A DNA stretch of 18,725 bases from SIG636 sp045604285 (GTDB lineage: Bacteria; Bacillota; Clostridia; Oscillospirales; CAG-382): positions 1-18,725 of the forward strand of contig JAZUNS010000005.1 of assembly GCA_045604285.1 (NCBI GenBank), in the 5' to 3' direction. Positions 1 to 7,251 of the stretch are shown piece after piece (the first letter of the stretch is position 1; the number at the start of each line of letters is the position of its first letter). The notes beneath the pieces are model-generated. The model did not search any database. It was not told the DNA's origin and was given only the letters and a program-made list of their open reading frames with translations. The position numbers and the translations under genes are program-made.

Positions 1-492
1 AACGGACTTGTTAACGTCACCGTCAGCCTCGGTTGCAAGTCTGTTTTCGCCGTCGGAAATGTTCCAAAGGGGAACGATTATATCGTCAACGGTAAGGGCA
101 TCAACGCTGCCGCTAACGGTGAAATCAACGGTAAGAACGCAGGAACCTTCGGGAAGTGCGGTATTTTTTGCAAAAGCAACTGCTATACCCTCAATACCGT
201 CTCTATTGTAAGACTCTGCTACGTTTTGGGTTACGCCGACAGAATCCTCCACGCCTTTGGCGCTGCCTGCGACAAGGGTAAGCTTATCGGAAACCTGAAC
301 AACTATTTTACCGCTTGCTACGCCTGCGGGGACGCTGACGGTCAACGTAGCCGTGCCGTTATCGCTATCGGTATCAAGAACCAAATCATACGTAGCGTAA
401 TCTGCCGCCGAAACAGCCATAGCAAAAGAGCTTACAGCCATAAACGCCACAACGCAAAGGGCGGTAAAACAGTAAATACATCTTTTAAACAT
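1..492 (-). CDS. Secreted cohesin-like protein, N-terminal part (C-terminus cut by window edge)
   Basis: Partial gene: 164 codons from the start to the window edge, open in frame throughout. ATG at 492-490, preceded at 7 nt by AAAGGAGC (499-506). Residues 1-29 are a typical Gram-positive signal peptide (MFKR, hydrophobic core, AVSAA cleavage region), so the product is exported. Residues ~35-150 alternate short hydrophobic strands in the style of the cohesin/carbohydrate-binding beta-sandwich family: VLDTDSDNGTATLTVSVPAG, then GIAVAFA, then a GSCVLTVDFTV strand. That pattern is what I use for the call; I cannot confirm a cohesin without a profile search. The two dockerin-bearing neighbours make a role in surface or cellulosome-like assembly plausible. 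Because the C-terminus is missing, a dockerin or anchor beyond the edge cannot be excluded. It could also be a generic cohesin-fold adhesin. Confidence 0.6.
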   Translation of the reverse strand, partial: MFKRCIYCFTALCVVAFMAVSSFAMAVSAADYATYDLVLDTDSDNGTATLTVSVPAGVASGKIVVQVSDKLTLVAGSAKGVEDSVGVTQNVAESYNRDGIEGIAVAFAKNTALPEGSCVLTVDFTVSGSVDALTVDDIIVPLWNISDGENRLATEADGDVNKSV

Positions 493-554
493 AATAATGC
501 TCCTTTAAAACAAGTTTTGCGACAACAGCATACATAAAGCTATCACCGTTTATG

Positions 555-583
555 ATTTTAACACGCCTGCAATACTTTGTCAA
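555..583 (-). promoter_or_regulatory. SigA-type promoter for the cohesin-like gene
   Basis: On the minus strand, TTGACA (583-578) is followed by a 17-bp spacer and TAAAAT (560-555). It lies about 60 bp upstream of the start codon at 492. The -35 box is perfect and the -10 box has one mismatch. Nothing else was seen in the 131-bp gap to the next gene apart from the weak hairpin at 602-623. Confidence 0.75.
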
Positions 584-601
584 TAGTTAACAAATAATTT
601 T

Positions 602-623
602 AAAAAAACAACAGCAAATTGTT
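602..623 (-). terminator. Weak possible terminator of the 416-residue dockerin protein gene
   Basis: Immediately after the stop codon at 626-624 the minus strand reads AACAA, a 7-nt loop, TTGTT, then a run of seven T. The stem is only 5 bp and AT-rich, so this is weak; the T-run is the main support. Confidence 0.3.
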
Positions 624-1874
624 TTAGTTTTGCCAATTCAGGCTATCAATAATGCCTGCATCATACTTAAGTATAGCAGCTGCATCAAGACTGTCCACCT
701 CGCCGTCACCATTAACGTCACCCTGCAAAAGCTGAAGCGCGCTGAACTCTGTAAGCTTTGCGTCATATCGTAAAACGTATGCGGCATCAAGATTATCGGA
801 AAAGCCGTCTGCATTAACGTCACCGCACAGATAATTTACGGTAGTAACGGTTGCCGTGAAGGGAGTTATAATAATGTCCCTGTTGCTTTTTACCGTGGCG
901 GTAAGCGGTGCCAAGCTACCGTTGAAAACAGAGGCGGAAACATGGTAGCTGTAGGAAAAGCCGTTATCTGTTTTTTTGACCGCCGTGCCTGACACCGACG
1001 GTGCGGATATAAGATTGCCATTGGCATCATTAAGCATAAAGATATAGGTTTGATTTGTTAAGAAGGTCCCCGTGTACATTACCGAAAAAGTAACAGTCTC
1101 TGCATTTTCGCTGTAGATGGCGGTAAGCTCTGTAATAACGCAGGCAGCCGCAACGGGATTGGAGGAATCGTCCTCCGTACTTTCTTCGGAACTGTCAGCT
1201 ACACTGTCTTCCACACTTTCTGAAGAATCGTAAGCATCCTCGGAAGAAGAACTTTCCACAGTGCTCTCTTCTACGGAGCTGTCCTCTGCAGGCAACTGCT
1301 CGTACACGGCTGTAACCGTGATATCCTGGGTTACAATATCAAAATCAGAATCCCACCCCAGGAAGGAATAGCCCTCTCTTTCAGGGGCAGCAGGTGCAGT
1401 GGCAGCGAAGCCGTAGGTTACGCTTTTAGTTTCCAAAACGGTGCCGTCCCAATCCGCAAAGGTAACGGTTGGGTCACTGCTTATTACGGCAACTTCGTCG
1501 GTATAAGTATCAATAATATAGTTTTGTGTGCTTCTGACGGTAAGCTTTAAGGGCTTGGAGGATGACGCAACCACGTTTGCCGCCAAAGGAAAGCTGTAGC
1601 TGAAGCTGTTGTTTGCCCCATTAAGCTGGGCTCCGTTAACCGTGCGGAGAGATATTTGTCCTCCGTTAGCGTTATTCAGCACAAATACGTAGTTTTGGTT
1701 TGGCAGAAAAGTGCCTTTGTATATTATACGACAGCTTACGGTTTCGTTACTGCTGTTATACGCCGCATACATGGCGGTTACGGTACAGGCAGATACGGCA
1801 CTTGCCGTTACGCATACCGTACACGCAAGCAAGCTTAAGCACAAAATGCAAGCTAATATTTTCTTTAAGCTCAT
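624..1874 (-). CDS. Secreted dockerin protein with duplicated beta domain and InlB-type repeat
   Basis: 416-residue exported protein. I take the ATG at 1874-1872 because a CGGAGGAA ribosome site sits just upstream and the signal peptide begins there (MSLKKILACILCLSLLACTV, cleavage near residue 28); the open frame runs further upstream but that part looks non-coding and overlaps the promoter. Order: signal peptide 1-28; repeat A ~29-131; InlB/Flg_new-type repeat ~137-192 (GYSFLGW); Ser/Glu/Asp-rich linker ~195-240; repeat B ~244-346, clearly homologous to A (shared YxGTFLxNQxYxFxLNxANG); dockerin 350-416 with two calcium loops, GDVNADGFSD..D (D352, N354, D356, D360, D363) and GDVNGDGEVD..D (D386, N388, D390, D394, D397). 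It should bind a type I cohesin on a scaffoldin or cell surface. No catalytic domain is recognisable, so it is probably a structural or ligand-binding component. Confidence 0.8.
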   Translation of the reverse strand: MSLKKILACILCLSLLACTVCVTASAVSACTVTAMYAAYNSSNETVSCRIIYKGTFLPNQNYVFVLNNANGGQISLRTVNGAQLNGANNSFSYSFPLAANVVASSSKPLKLTVRSTQNYIIDTYTDEVAVISSDPTVTFADWDGTVLETKSVTYGFAATAPAAPEREGYSFLGWDSDFDIVTQDITVTAVYEQLPAEDSSVEESTVESSSSEDAYDSSESVEDSVADSSEESTEDDSSNPVAAACVITELTAIYSENAETVTFSVMYTGTFLTNQTYIFMLNDANGNLISAPSVSGTAVKKTDNGFSYSYHVSASVFNGSLAPLTATVKSNRDIIITPFTATVTTVNYLCGDVNADGFSDNLDAAYVLRYDAKLTEFSALQLLQGDVNGDGEVDSLDAAAILKYDAGIIDSLNWQN

Positions 1875-1907
1875 AAAAAAGTTTCCTCCGTTGTTTTTCT
1901 GCCTTAG

Positions 1908-1936
1908 ATTATAACACAGTCTTAGCATATTGTCAC
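1908..1936 (-). promoter_or_regulatory. SigA-type promoter for the 416-residue dockerin protein
   Basis: GTGACA (1936-1931), 17-bp spacer, TATAAT (1913-1908) on the minus strand. The -35 box touches the stop codon of the upstream pseudouridine synthase gene (1938-1936), so the genes are packed with no terminator between them and read-through is also possible. Confidence 0.75.
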
Positions 1937-2595
1937 TATGTATTTTTTTCCGCAGGCATTTTATCTGCAAACAGCGTCCACGGCAAGGTTTTAGGAGGTA
2001 GCTTGGAGTATACCTCAGTATTATCTTGCCAAGGATAGCTTAAGCGCCACGCCCAAAGGGCAATACCGCTTTCTTCCGTTCTGCCGCCGTATTTTCCGTC
2101 CCCAAATAAGGGCAAACGGCGTGAGGAAAACTGTACACGTATCTGGTGGGTACGTCCCGTATGCAAAAGTATCTGTACCAAGGTAAGGGGCTGTTCGTTA
2201 TGGGTTACGGTTGCAAGCACCTTGTATTCCAGGGACGCCGCTTTGACCCCTGCCCTGCTTTTTTTAACCGCAAAGCTTTTGTTTTTGCTTCTGTCATGGT
2301 AAAGCAGGTCCTTAAGCACGCCGCTTTCCTCAGTGGGTACACCTCTTACCACGGCAAGGTATTCCTTGGTAAGCTTGCCGTCCCTTATCAGCTCCGAAAG
2401 CTTTGCCGCCGCACCCGAGCTTTTTGCGTACACCATAACCCCGCCCGTGCCTCTGTCAAGGCGATGAACGGGGAAAACCTTACAGCCAAGCTCGTTGCAA
2501 AGCAGCTCAGGGAGGCTGCCCTGCCCTTCCTCTGATATTACGCCTGCCGGCTTTACACATAGGACAAGCCGGTTGTTTTCATATATAATTTCCAT
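1936..2595 (-). CDS. RluA-family RNA pseudouridine synthase
   Basis: 219 residues, cytoplasmic, converts uridine to pseudouridine in rRNA or tRNA. The catalytic motif HRLDRGTGG is at residues 44-52 with the catalytic aspartate D47, and the second conserved block LHTGRTHQIRVQF is at about 144-156, followed by GDxKYGG. There is no N-terminal S4 domain and the protein is short for RluD/RluC, resembling the compact single-domain members whose targets are poorly defined in Firmicutes, so no specific symbol is given. ATG at 2595-2593; the ribosome site is weak (GGTGA). Only 15 bp separate the start from a strong terminator of the upstream amidase gene, and I see no convincing promoter in between, so expression may rest on read-through. 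Confidence 0.9.
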   Translation of the reverse strand: MEIIYENNRLVLCVKPAGVISEEGQGSLPELLCNELGCKVFPVHRLDRGTGGVMVYAKSSGAAAKLSELIRDGKLTKEYLAVVRGVPTEESGVLKDLLYHDRSKNKSFAVKKSRAGVKAASLEYKVLATVTHNEQPLTLVQILLHTGRTHQIRVQFSSRRLPLFGDGKYGGRTEESGIALWAWRLSYPWQDNTEVYSKLPPKTLPWTLFADKMPAEKNT

Positions 2596-2610
2596 AAATC
2601 ACCATTAAAA

Positions 2611-2640
2611 ACAGCCGCCGAGGGTTACCCCGGCGGCTGT
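2611..2640 (-). terminator. Intrinsic terminator of the amidase gene
   Basis: Perfect 10-bp arms ACAGCCGCCG (2611-2620) and CGGCGGCTGT (2631-2640), with an extra GGG/CCC pairing possible inside the loop. On the minus strand the hairpin is followed by TTTTTAA. It lies 30 bp beyond the amidase stop codon. Confidence 0.85.
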
Positions 2641-2669
2641 TGACGTTTATTTTTTATAATCCTTACAGC

Positions 2670-5264
2670 TTAGCTTACCATGATACCTTCCAAAATCATA
2701 TAGTCGGTAGTATCAATGGTATCGTTGCTGTCGCCGTCGCCTGCAATCTTACCTATATCAGAAATACCCCAACCTACTCTTATAAAGTTCTCTACAATAA
2801 GTATATCGGAGGCGGAGCAGATTGCGTCGCCGTTTACGTCGCTTTTAACTACAACTTCAATAGACTGATCGTTAAAGTTTACGGTATAGCCGGTACCGAT
2901 ATAACCTTCGGTAACGGTTTCGCCCGCTGCGTTCTTAACGGTTACGTCAACGGTGAACAAGGAAACGAGGGTTGCATAGGAGGTGCCGAGATTGCTACCC
3001 TTAACGTAATTCTCGTCCATGGTGTAGCCTGCACCCTGAGCGTTTGTAGTAAGCTCAAGCACCGCAGGTTCGGGTTCGGGCTCGGGTTCGGGCATATCTT
3101 CGGAGCCGTAAACTTCGATTTCGGTAAAGGCGGTTACGTAGGATGCAGAGGTAAACGTTACTCTTATATATCTTGCGGTTATCCAAGAGAAGTCTATTCT
3201 ATGGGTATAAACGTTGCTGAGCTTGGAGCCGTCAACGTAGGAGTAAAGAAGCGTATCTGAAAGGTTTTCTACGTAGTAGTAGGTGGAACCGTCAGAGGAA
3301 TACTCAATCTCTGCGCTGTTGGACTGATAGTCACCAACGCTGCCGCCGCTGTCACCAAAGTCGCAAATAGCAACCATACGGATGTTTCTGGAGGTGCCAA
3401 GGTCGATAGTGGTACCGAACTTTTGGGTGGTACCCTGGAAGGATACGTAAGGAGTATCGGTAGTGTTATAGCTATCGGTAGCCTTGCTGCCGTCGGTAAG
3501 CTTGGTTCTGTTGGTGTCCTGCTGGTTGGTGTACTGATAGGTTATGCTTGTACTGCCCTTCCAGGTAGTTGTATAGGACTTATTAAGAGCGTAGTTGGTA
3601 AGACCGGTGGTGTCGATTTCACCTGCAGTCTCATAATTTGCAACGATGGTTGCATCACAGCTTGCCATGGTAAAGGTGGTGTTGAACTTGGTTGCATCAC
3701 CGAAGGTGCCGCTGCCGCTTTCAATAGACCAGTGAGTAAAGGTGTAGCCGGTTCTGGTACTTGCGGAGATCTCAACAACAGTGCCTGCCTTATAACGACC
3801 GCCGCCTACGCCGTAGGTGATGGAAAGGTCAAATTGGTCACGGTAGGTAGCTTCGATAGTGATATCGCTGTTAAGCACCTTAACAGTGGTGGTGGAAGCG
3901 GTTTTATCGGTTATGGTTGCAATACCGTAGGTTACTTCCCAAATATCGAAAAGGTTAGGAGCAACGGGTGCCTGGGCAGTAACGGTAAAGGTCTCGCCCT
4001 TGGCAAGATATTTAGTAGTGCTGCCGAAGGCGGTATCGTTCTTAACGGTTACTGCATAAACCCTGGTAAGGGTGGATATGTCTGCAGTGCCGCCGCTGTA
4101 GGTTGCGGTGCTGCCGTTTATGGAGGTAACATTTACTATAGAACCGGAGGAGGTTCTGTAAGTACCGTAGTCATAATCGTTTCTTACGTAAGAGAAGCTG
4201 CTGAGCGCAACCCAACCCTTGGTGCCGTTGGAAAGGGTTACCTTACCCCAGTTCCAACCGGTAACTTCTACGTTAACAACGGTGCCGGAAGCGATAGTGC
4301 CTACAGAGCCGGTTGCGGTGTTACCTGCACGGTAAACCGTTACGGAAGAATTAGCCTTATAAAGACCGGGCTTGTAATAGGTGTAGCCGGAGTTATAATA
4401 GCTGTTTTTGCAGGTATCGGTGGAGATATAGGAGCCGCCGAAGGCTGCATAGTAATCTAACATTCTATCCTTGAACACCTTAAAATAAGTACCGTCGATC
4501 TTAAAGGATGCATTGGTACCGAAAACGTATCTCATCTGCATGGGGCAGTTTTTGCCTGCAGTTTGATAGTGGGTTATAACCTGAGTATAGGGGTTAAAGT
4601 TAAGCTTTACGCAAAGGTAAGCAACCAGCATTGCAAGATAAGTAGCGGTATCGTCATAATGGGTTGCGTACCAATCGTACATATCGTCCTGGTTCCAGTG
4701 TTCGCCGGAGAATGCAGCGTCTGCAGGGAAACCGTCAACGCAGGTTTCAATACCTATACCGGTGCTGTTGGAGCCGTCGGTAACTCTGTCACCGGAGTTA
4801 GCAGTAGTCCAATAGTCGCCGCCTGCGTGCCAGCCTTTTTCGTTAACGGGCAGCATTTGATAAATGCCATCGTTACCGCAGGTGTAGTGCCAAGAAACGG
4901 AAGCTGTTGTGGTTCTGCCGTAATTGTGGTTAGACAAAGAAGTAGAGGTTATGGGGTAAGAACCCGTGTTGTGAACAACTATGTACTTCTGAGTGTTGAT
5001 TGTACCGGGGCGGTTAGCCTTGCCGGAGGTTATAAACTGCGAGGTAAAATCAATTTCGTTACGGGTGCCTTCGCCCAAGGTAAAGGTTTGATTATCCGTA
5101 AGCAAATCGTTATCGGGCAGCTTGATATAATCGGGTATAAAAACTTCGGGGGCTACAAAGTCGGCGTCGCTTATTGCAAAGCCGCTGATGCTGATAGAGC
5201 TTGCCGCGCCCACTAACATAGCAAGAACAAGCACCAGTGAAATTAAACGCTTGCGGTAATTCAT
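2670..5264 (-). CDS. Secreted N-acetylmuramoyl-L-alanine amidase with SH3, repeat, discoidin and dockerin-like domains
   Basis: 864 residues, exported. ATG at 5264-5262 has an AGGAGGG site 7-8 nt upstream. Order: signal peptide 1-~30; Amidase_2 (PF01510-type) ~85-250, cleaving the bond between N-acetylmuramic acid and the stem peptide; bacterial SH3 ~298-356; beta-rich region and divergent InlB-type bacterial repeat ~400-546 (GYTFTHW); F5/8C discoidin domain ~555-721 (NYALNKS at the start, RYIRVTF and EIEVYG at the end); Pro-Glu linker 725-733; final module with two EF-hand-like dockerin loops at 809-820 (D809, N811, D813, D820) and 843-854 (D843, D845, N847, D851, D854). Zinc ligands expected of the family are visible: H98 (VVHNT), H232 (THYQ) and C240 (KNCP), with E173 near the active site. 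It is probably a surface-retained autolysin or a lytic enzyme against other bacteria. Own promoter and own terminator, so it is monocistronic. Confidence 0.88.
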   Translation of the reverse strand: MNYRKRLISLVLVLAMLVGAASSISISGFAISDADFVAPEVFIPDYIKLPDNDLLTDNQTFTLGEGTRNEIDFTSQFITSGKANRPGTINTQKYIVVHNTGSYPITSTSLSNHNYGRTTTASVSWHYTCGNDGIYQMLPVNEKGWHAGGDYWTTANSGDRVTDGSNSTGIGIETCVDGFPADAAFSGEHWNQDDMYDWYATHYDDTATYLAMLVAYLCVKLNFNPYTQVITHYQTAGKNCPMQMRYVFGTNASFKIDGTYFKVFKDRMLDYYAAFGGSYISTDTCKNSYYNSGYTYYKPGLYKANSSVTVYRAGNTATGSVGTIASGTVVNVEVTGWNWGKVTLSNGTKGWVALSSFSYVRNDYDYGTYRTSSGSIVNVTSINGSTATYSGGTADISTLTRVYAVTVKNDTAFGSTTKYLAKGETFTVTAQAPVAPNLFDIWEVTYGIATITDKTASTTTVKVLNSDITIEATYRDQFDLSITYGVGGGRYKAGTVVEISASTRTGYTFTHWSIESGSGTFGDATKFNTTFTMASCDATIVANYETAGEIDTTGLTNYALNKSYTTTWKGSTSITYQYTNQQDTNRTKLTDGSKATDSYNTTDTPYVSFQGTTQKFGTTIDLGTSRNIRMVAICDFGDSGGSVGDYQSNSAEIEYSSDGSTYYYVENLSDTLLYSYVDGSKLSNVYTHRIDFSWITARYIRVTFTSASYVTAFTEIEVYGSEDMPEPEPEPEPAVLELTTNAQGAGYTMDENYVKGSNLGTSYATLVSLFTVDVTVKNAAGETVTEGYIGTGYTVNFNDQSIEVVVKSDVNGDAICSASDILIVENFIRVGWGISDIGKIAGDGDSNDTIDTTDYMILEGIMVS

Positions 5265-5317
5265 AAATTCCCTCCTAAATTGTATTTTTCTATTAAATAT
5301 ACAGCTACTTATGCTGT

Positions 5318-5347
5318 ATTATATCATATACCTTTGGAAAATTGCAA
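5318..5347 (-). promoter_or_regulatory. SigA-type promoter for the amidase gene
   Basis: TTGCAA (5347-5342), 18-bp spacer, perfect TATAAT (5323-5318) on the minus strand, about 55 bp upstream of the start codon. A 7-bp inverted repeat (ATACAGC at 5299-5305, GCTGTAT at 5313-5319) overlaps the -10 box and start site and could be an operator or a 5' leader stem. The remaining AT-rich gap (5350-5430) holds nothing else I can support. Confidence 0.65.
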
Positions 5348-5431
5348 TATATTTTTGTAAAATATTTCTTATTTTTTGTGTAGGCATATATAAAATTAGG
5401 GCATTATATACAAATTAGCAAATTGACATAT

Positions 5432-5458
5432 AAAAAGCTCGGCGCTGCCGAGCTTTTT
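5432..5458 (-). terminator. Intrinsic terminator ending the eight-gene stn/deo operon
   Basis: 12-bp perfect stem AAAAAGCTCGGC (5432-5443), 3-nt loop, GCCGAGCTTTTT (5447-5458). It begins 2 bp beyond the stop codon of the last gene (5462-5460). The A/T flanks make it usable in both directions, but only the minus strand has a gene running into it. Confidence 0.85.
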
Positions 5459-5459
5459 A

Positions 5460-5933
5460 TTATTCCTCTTCATCCTCATCATCGAGGTAATATATACCCT
5501 TTGGCTCTTGCTTTTCAAAATGAGTTTCCAAATACTTTTGCAGCAAAGAGAATTGCTTTATATACTGCACCTTAAAATTAGTGCTTTGCACAGAAAGCGT
5601 ACCTACGTCCAGCGCCTTTTGCTTTTCGGTTTGAACAAGGCTGAAATAACTGCGGTCAACGTCGCTTATGTTATATTTTCTGCCGTCTGCAAATTTTATC
5701 ACCAGCCTGTCACCCTTAAAGTGCAATGTGGCGCCGCCGTTTTTTGCCGATTTAAAATACGTAAAGCCCAAGGCAAGCACCAACAGCCCCTCGGTTACAA
5801 AAAAGGTGGTTGTTTCCGCCGTGCGGGTAAAAAACCACAAAACCACGGTGAATATTGCAAAAAGAACCGAAAGGCTTATAAGGTCGCCTTTTTTTCTCAT
5901 TTTATCGTCGGTGGATAATATAAGCTCGTCCAT
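5460..5933 (-). CDS. Small two-helix membrane protein with PH-like soluble domain (unrecognised)
   Basis: 157 residues. ATG at 5933-5931 with an AAGGAG site (5942-5947) that overlaps the stop codon of the upstream phosphorylase gene, so translation is probably coupled. Two predicted membrane helices at ~18-36 and ~43-61 form a hairpin. They are followed by a short beta-rich domain (ATLHFKGDRLVIKFADGRKY, 68-87) reminiscent of the bacterial PH-like/DUF304 type, an amphipathic helix ~125-141, and a very acidic tail (DDEDEEE). I do not recognise the gene and infer no function. It is the last gene of the run, 12 bp after pdp and directly before the terminator, so it should be co-transcribed with the salvage genes. 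Confidence 0.75.
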   Translation of the reverse strand: MDELILSTDDKMRKKGDLISLSVLFAIFTVVLWFFTRTAETTTFFVTEGLLVLALGFTYFKSAKNGGATLHFKGDRLVIKFADGRKYNISDVDRSYFSLVQTEKQKALDVGTLSVQSTNFKVQYIKQFSLLQKYLETHFEKQEPKGIYYLDDEDEEE

Positions 5934-5945
5934 CGCTAAAACTCC

Positions 5946-7247
5946 TTACAATATTACTTCTTTAACAATGGGTGTCGCTTCGGGAGCTACCTGACCCAAC
6001 AGGGTTGCCTTTAATATAATATCTTCCGCTTCTGCAAGGGCGTTTTTGTTGTTGCTGTGCAAATACGCTATTGTCTCCCCTGCTTCTACACGGTCACCCT
6101 TGACTTTTTCTATGTACACGCCTGCGGCGTGGTCAACGGAATCCTCCTTACGCTCTCTGCCTGCACCGAGGATCAAACTTGCCCTGCCGTACTCTCTTGC
6201 ATCCGTGCCGATTACGTAGCCGCTGCCAACGGAGCATACCGGGCGTATATATTTTGCCGTAGGCAGCTTTTGGGGATCCAGTACGTAGGTTACATCGCCG
6301 CCTTGCAGCTTTACCATGTTTACAAAACAATCAAAGGCGCTGCCGTCTGCCAATGCCTTTGCGGCAAGGCTTTTACATTCTTCCACGCTGCCCTTGCTGC
6401 CCAGGTGAAGCATTACTGCCGCCAAGTGGATACAAAGCTCCGTAAGCACTGCATCGCCGCTGCCCTTTAATACCTCGATAGCCTCTTTAACCTCCAAAGC
6501 GTTGCCGACAGCTCTGCCCAGAGGAACGTCCATATCCGTAAGCAGCGCGGCTGTTTTTTTGCCCGCTGCCTTGCCGATATTTACCATTGAGACCGCAAGC
6601 TTTTTTGCCGCATCGTAGCTTTTGTTAAAGGAGCCGCTGCCCACCTTAACGTCCAAAACTATGCCGTCGGTGCCGTAACAAAGCTTTTTGCCCATGATAC
6701 TGGAAACTATAAGAGAATGATTTTCCACGGTACCCGTTACGTCCCTTAAAGCGTACAGCTTTTTATCTGCGGGGGCAAGATTTTGGCTTTGGCCGCAAAC
6801 AGCAAGCCCTGCACCGTTAACTGCGGCAAAAAACTCTTCCCTGCTTAACGTGGTGCGAAAGCCCGGTATTGACTCTAATTTATCAATGGTCCCGCCGGTA
6901 TGCCCAAGGCCTCTGCCGCTCATTTTTGCTACCTTTACACCCAAGGATGCAACTATGGGGGCAACTATCAGGGTGGTTTTGTCACCCACGCCGCCGGTGG
7001 AATGTTTGTCTATCTTTACGCCGTTGATTTGAGATAGGTCAACGGTATCGCCGGAATCCTTTATGGCATGGGTAAGAGCCTGTGTTTCTTCCTCATCCAT
7101 ACCGTTAATGCATATTGCCATAAGCAAAGCCGATGCCTGATAATCCGCTATACGGCCTTGAGTATAATCGGTAACAAATTGGGATATTTCCGGTTGAGAC
7201 AGCTTGCCGCCGTCACGCTTTTTTATAATCAGATCCGTAATATGCAC
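5946..7247 (-). CDS. pdp: Pyrimidine-nucleoside phosphorylase
   Basis: 433 residues, the usual length. Cytoplasmic; splits uridine, thymidine or deoxyuridine with phosphate into the base plus (deoxy)ribose-1-phosphate. Family hallmarks: KHSTGGVGDKT (81-91), which binds phosphate, and the thymidine/pyrimidine-phosphorylase signature SGRGLGHTGGTIDKLESIPG (110-129). The start is GTG (7247-7245) with GGAGG (7256-7260) placed 8 nt upstream, inside the 3' end of cdd. The gap to cdd is only 4 nt. With cdd and deoC it makes a deaminate, phosphorolyse, cleave route for pyrimidine deoxynucleosides, though the phosphopentomutase that would link pdp to deoC is not in this window. DeoA-type thymidine phosphorylase is the close alternative; Gram-positive context favours Pdp. 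Confidence 0.95.
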   Translation of the reverse strand: MHITDLIIKKRDGGKLSQPEISQFVTDYTQGRIADYQASALLMAICINGMDEEETQALTHAIKDSGDTVDLSQINGVKIDKHSTGGVGDKTTLIVAPIVASLGVKVAKMSGRGLGHTGGTIDKLESIPGFRTTLSREEFFAAVNGAGLAVCGQSQNLAPADKKLYALRDVTGTVENHSLIVSSIMGKKLCYGTDGIVLDVKVGSGSFNKSYDAAKKLAVSMVNIGKAAGKKTAALLTDMDVPLGRAVGNALEVKEAIEVLKGSGDAVLTELCIHLAAVMLHLGSKGSVEECKSLAAKALADGSAFDCFVNMVKLQGGDVTYVLDPQKLPTAKYIRPVCSVGSGYVIGTDAREYGRASLILGAGRERKEDSVDHAAGVYIEKVKGDRVEAGETIAYLHSNNKNALAEAEDIILKATLLGQVAPEATPIVKEVIL

Positions 7248-7251
7248 GGCG

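Noticed and set aside
1875..1970. Upstream extension of the 416-residue dockerin protein to a start at 1970
   Set aside because: It would cover the promoter and overlap rluA, lacks a ribosome site and places 32 residues before a proper signal peptide.
3061..3096. CRISPR-like or satellite short repeat (GGTTCGGGCTCGG type)
   Set aside because: It is the codon repeat for the Pro-Glu linker of the amidase, not a DNA-level array.
2640..5216. Long open frames on the plus strand opposite the amidase gene (2640-3260, 3423-4460, 4563-5216)
   Set aside because: They are Gly/Val-rich shadows of a gene with clear domains, signal peptide, promoter and terminator on the minus strand; no ribosome sites or family motifs.
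5422..5427. TTGACA box on the plus strand
   Set aside because: No -10 box at the right distance, and it points straight into the operon terminator.
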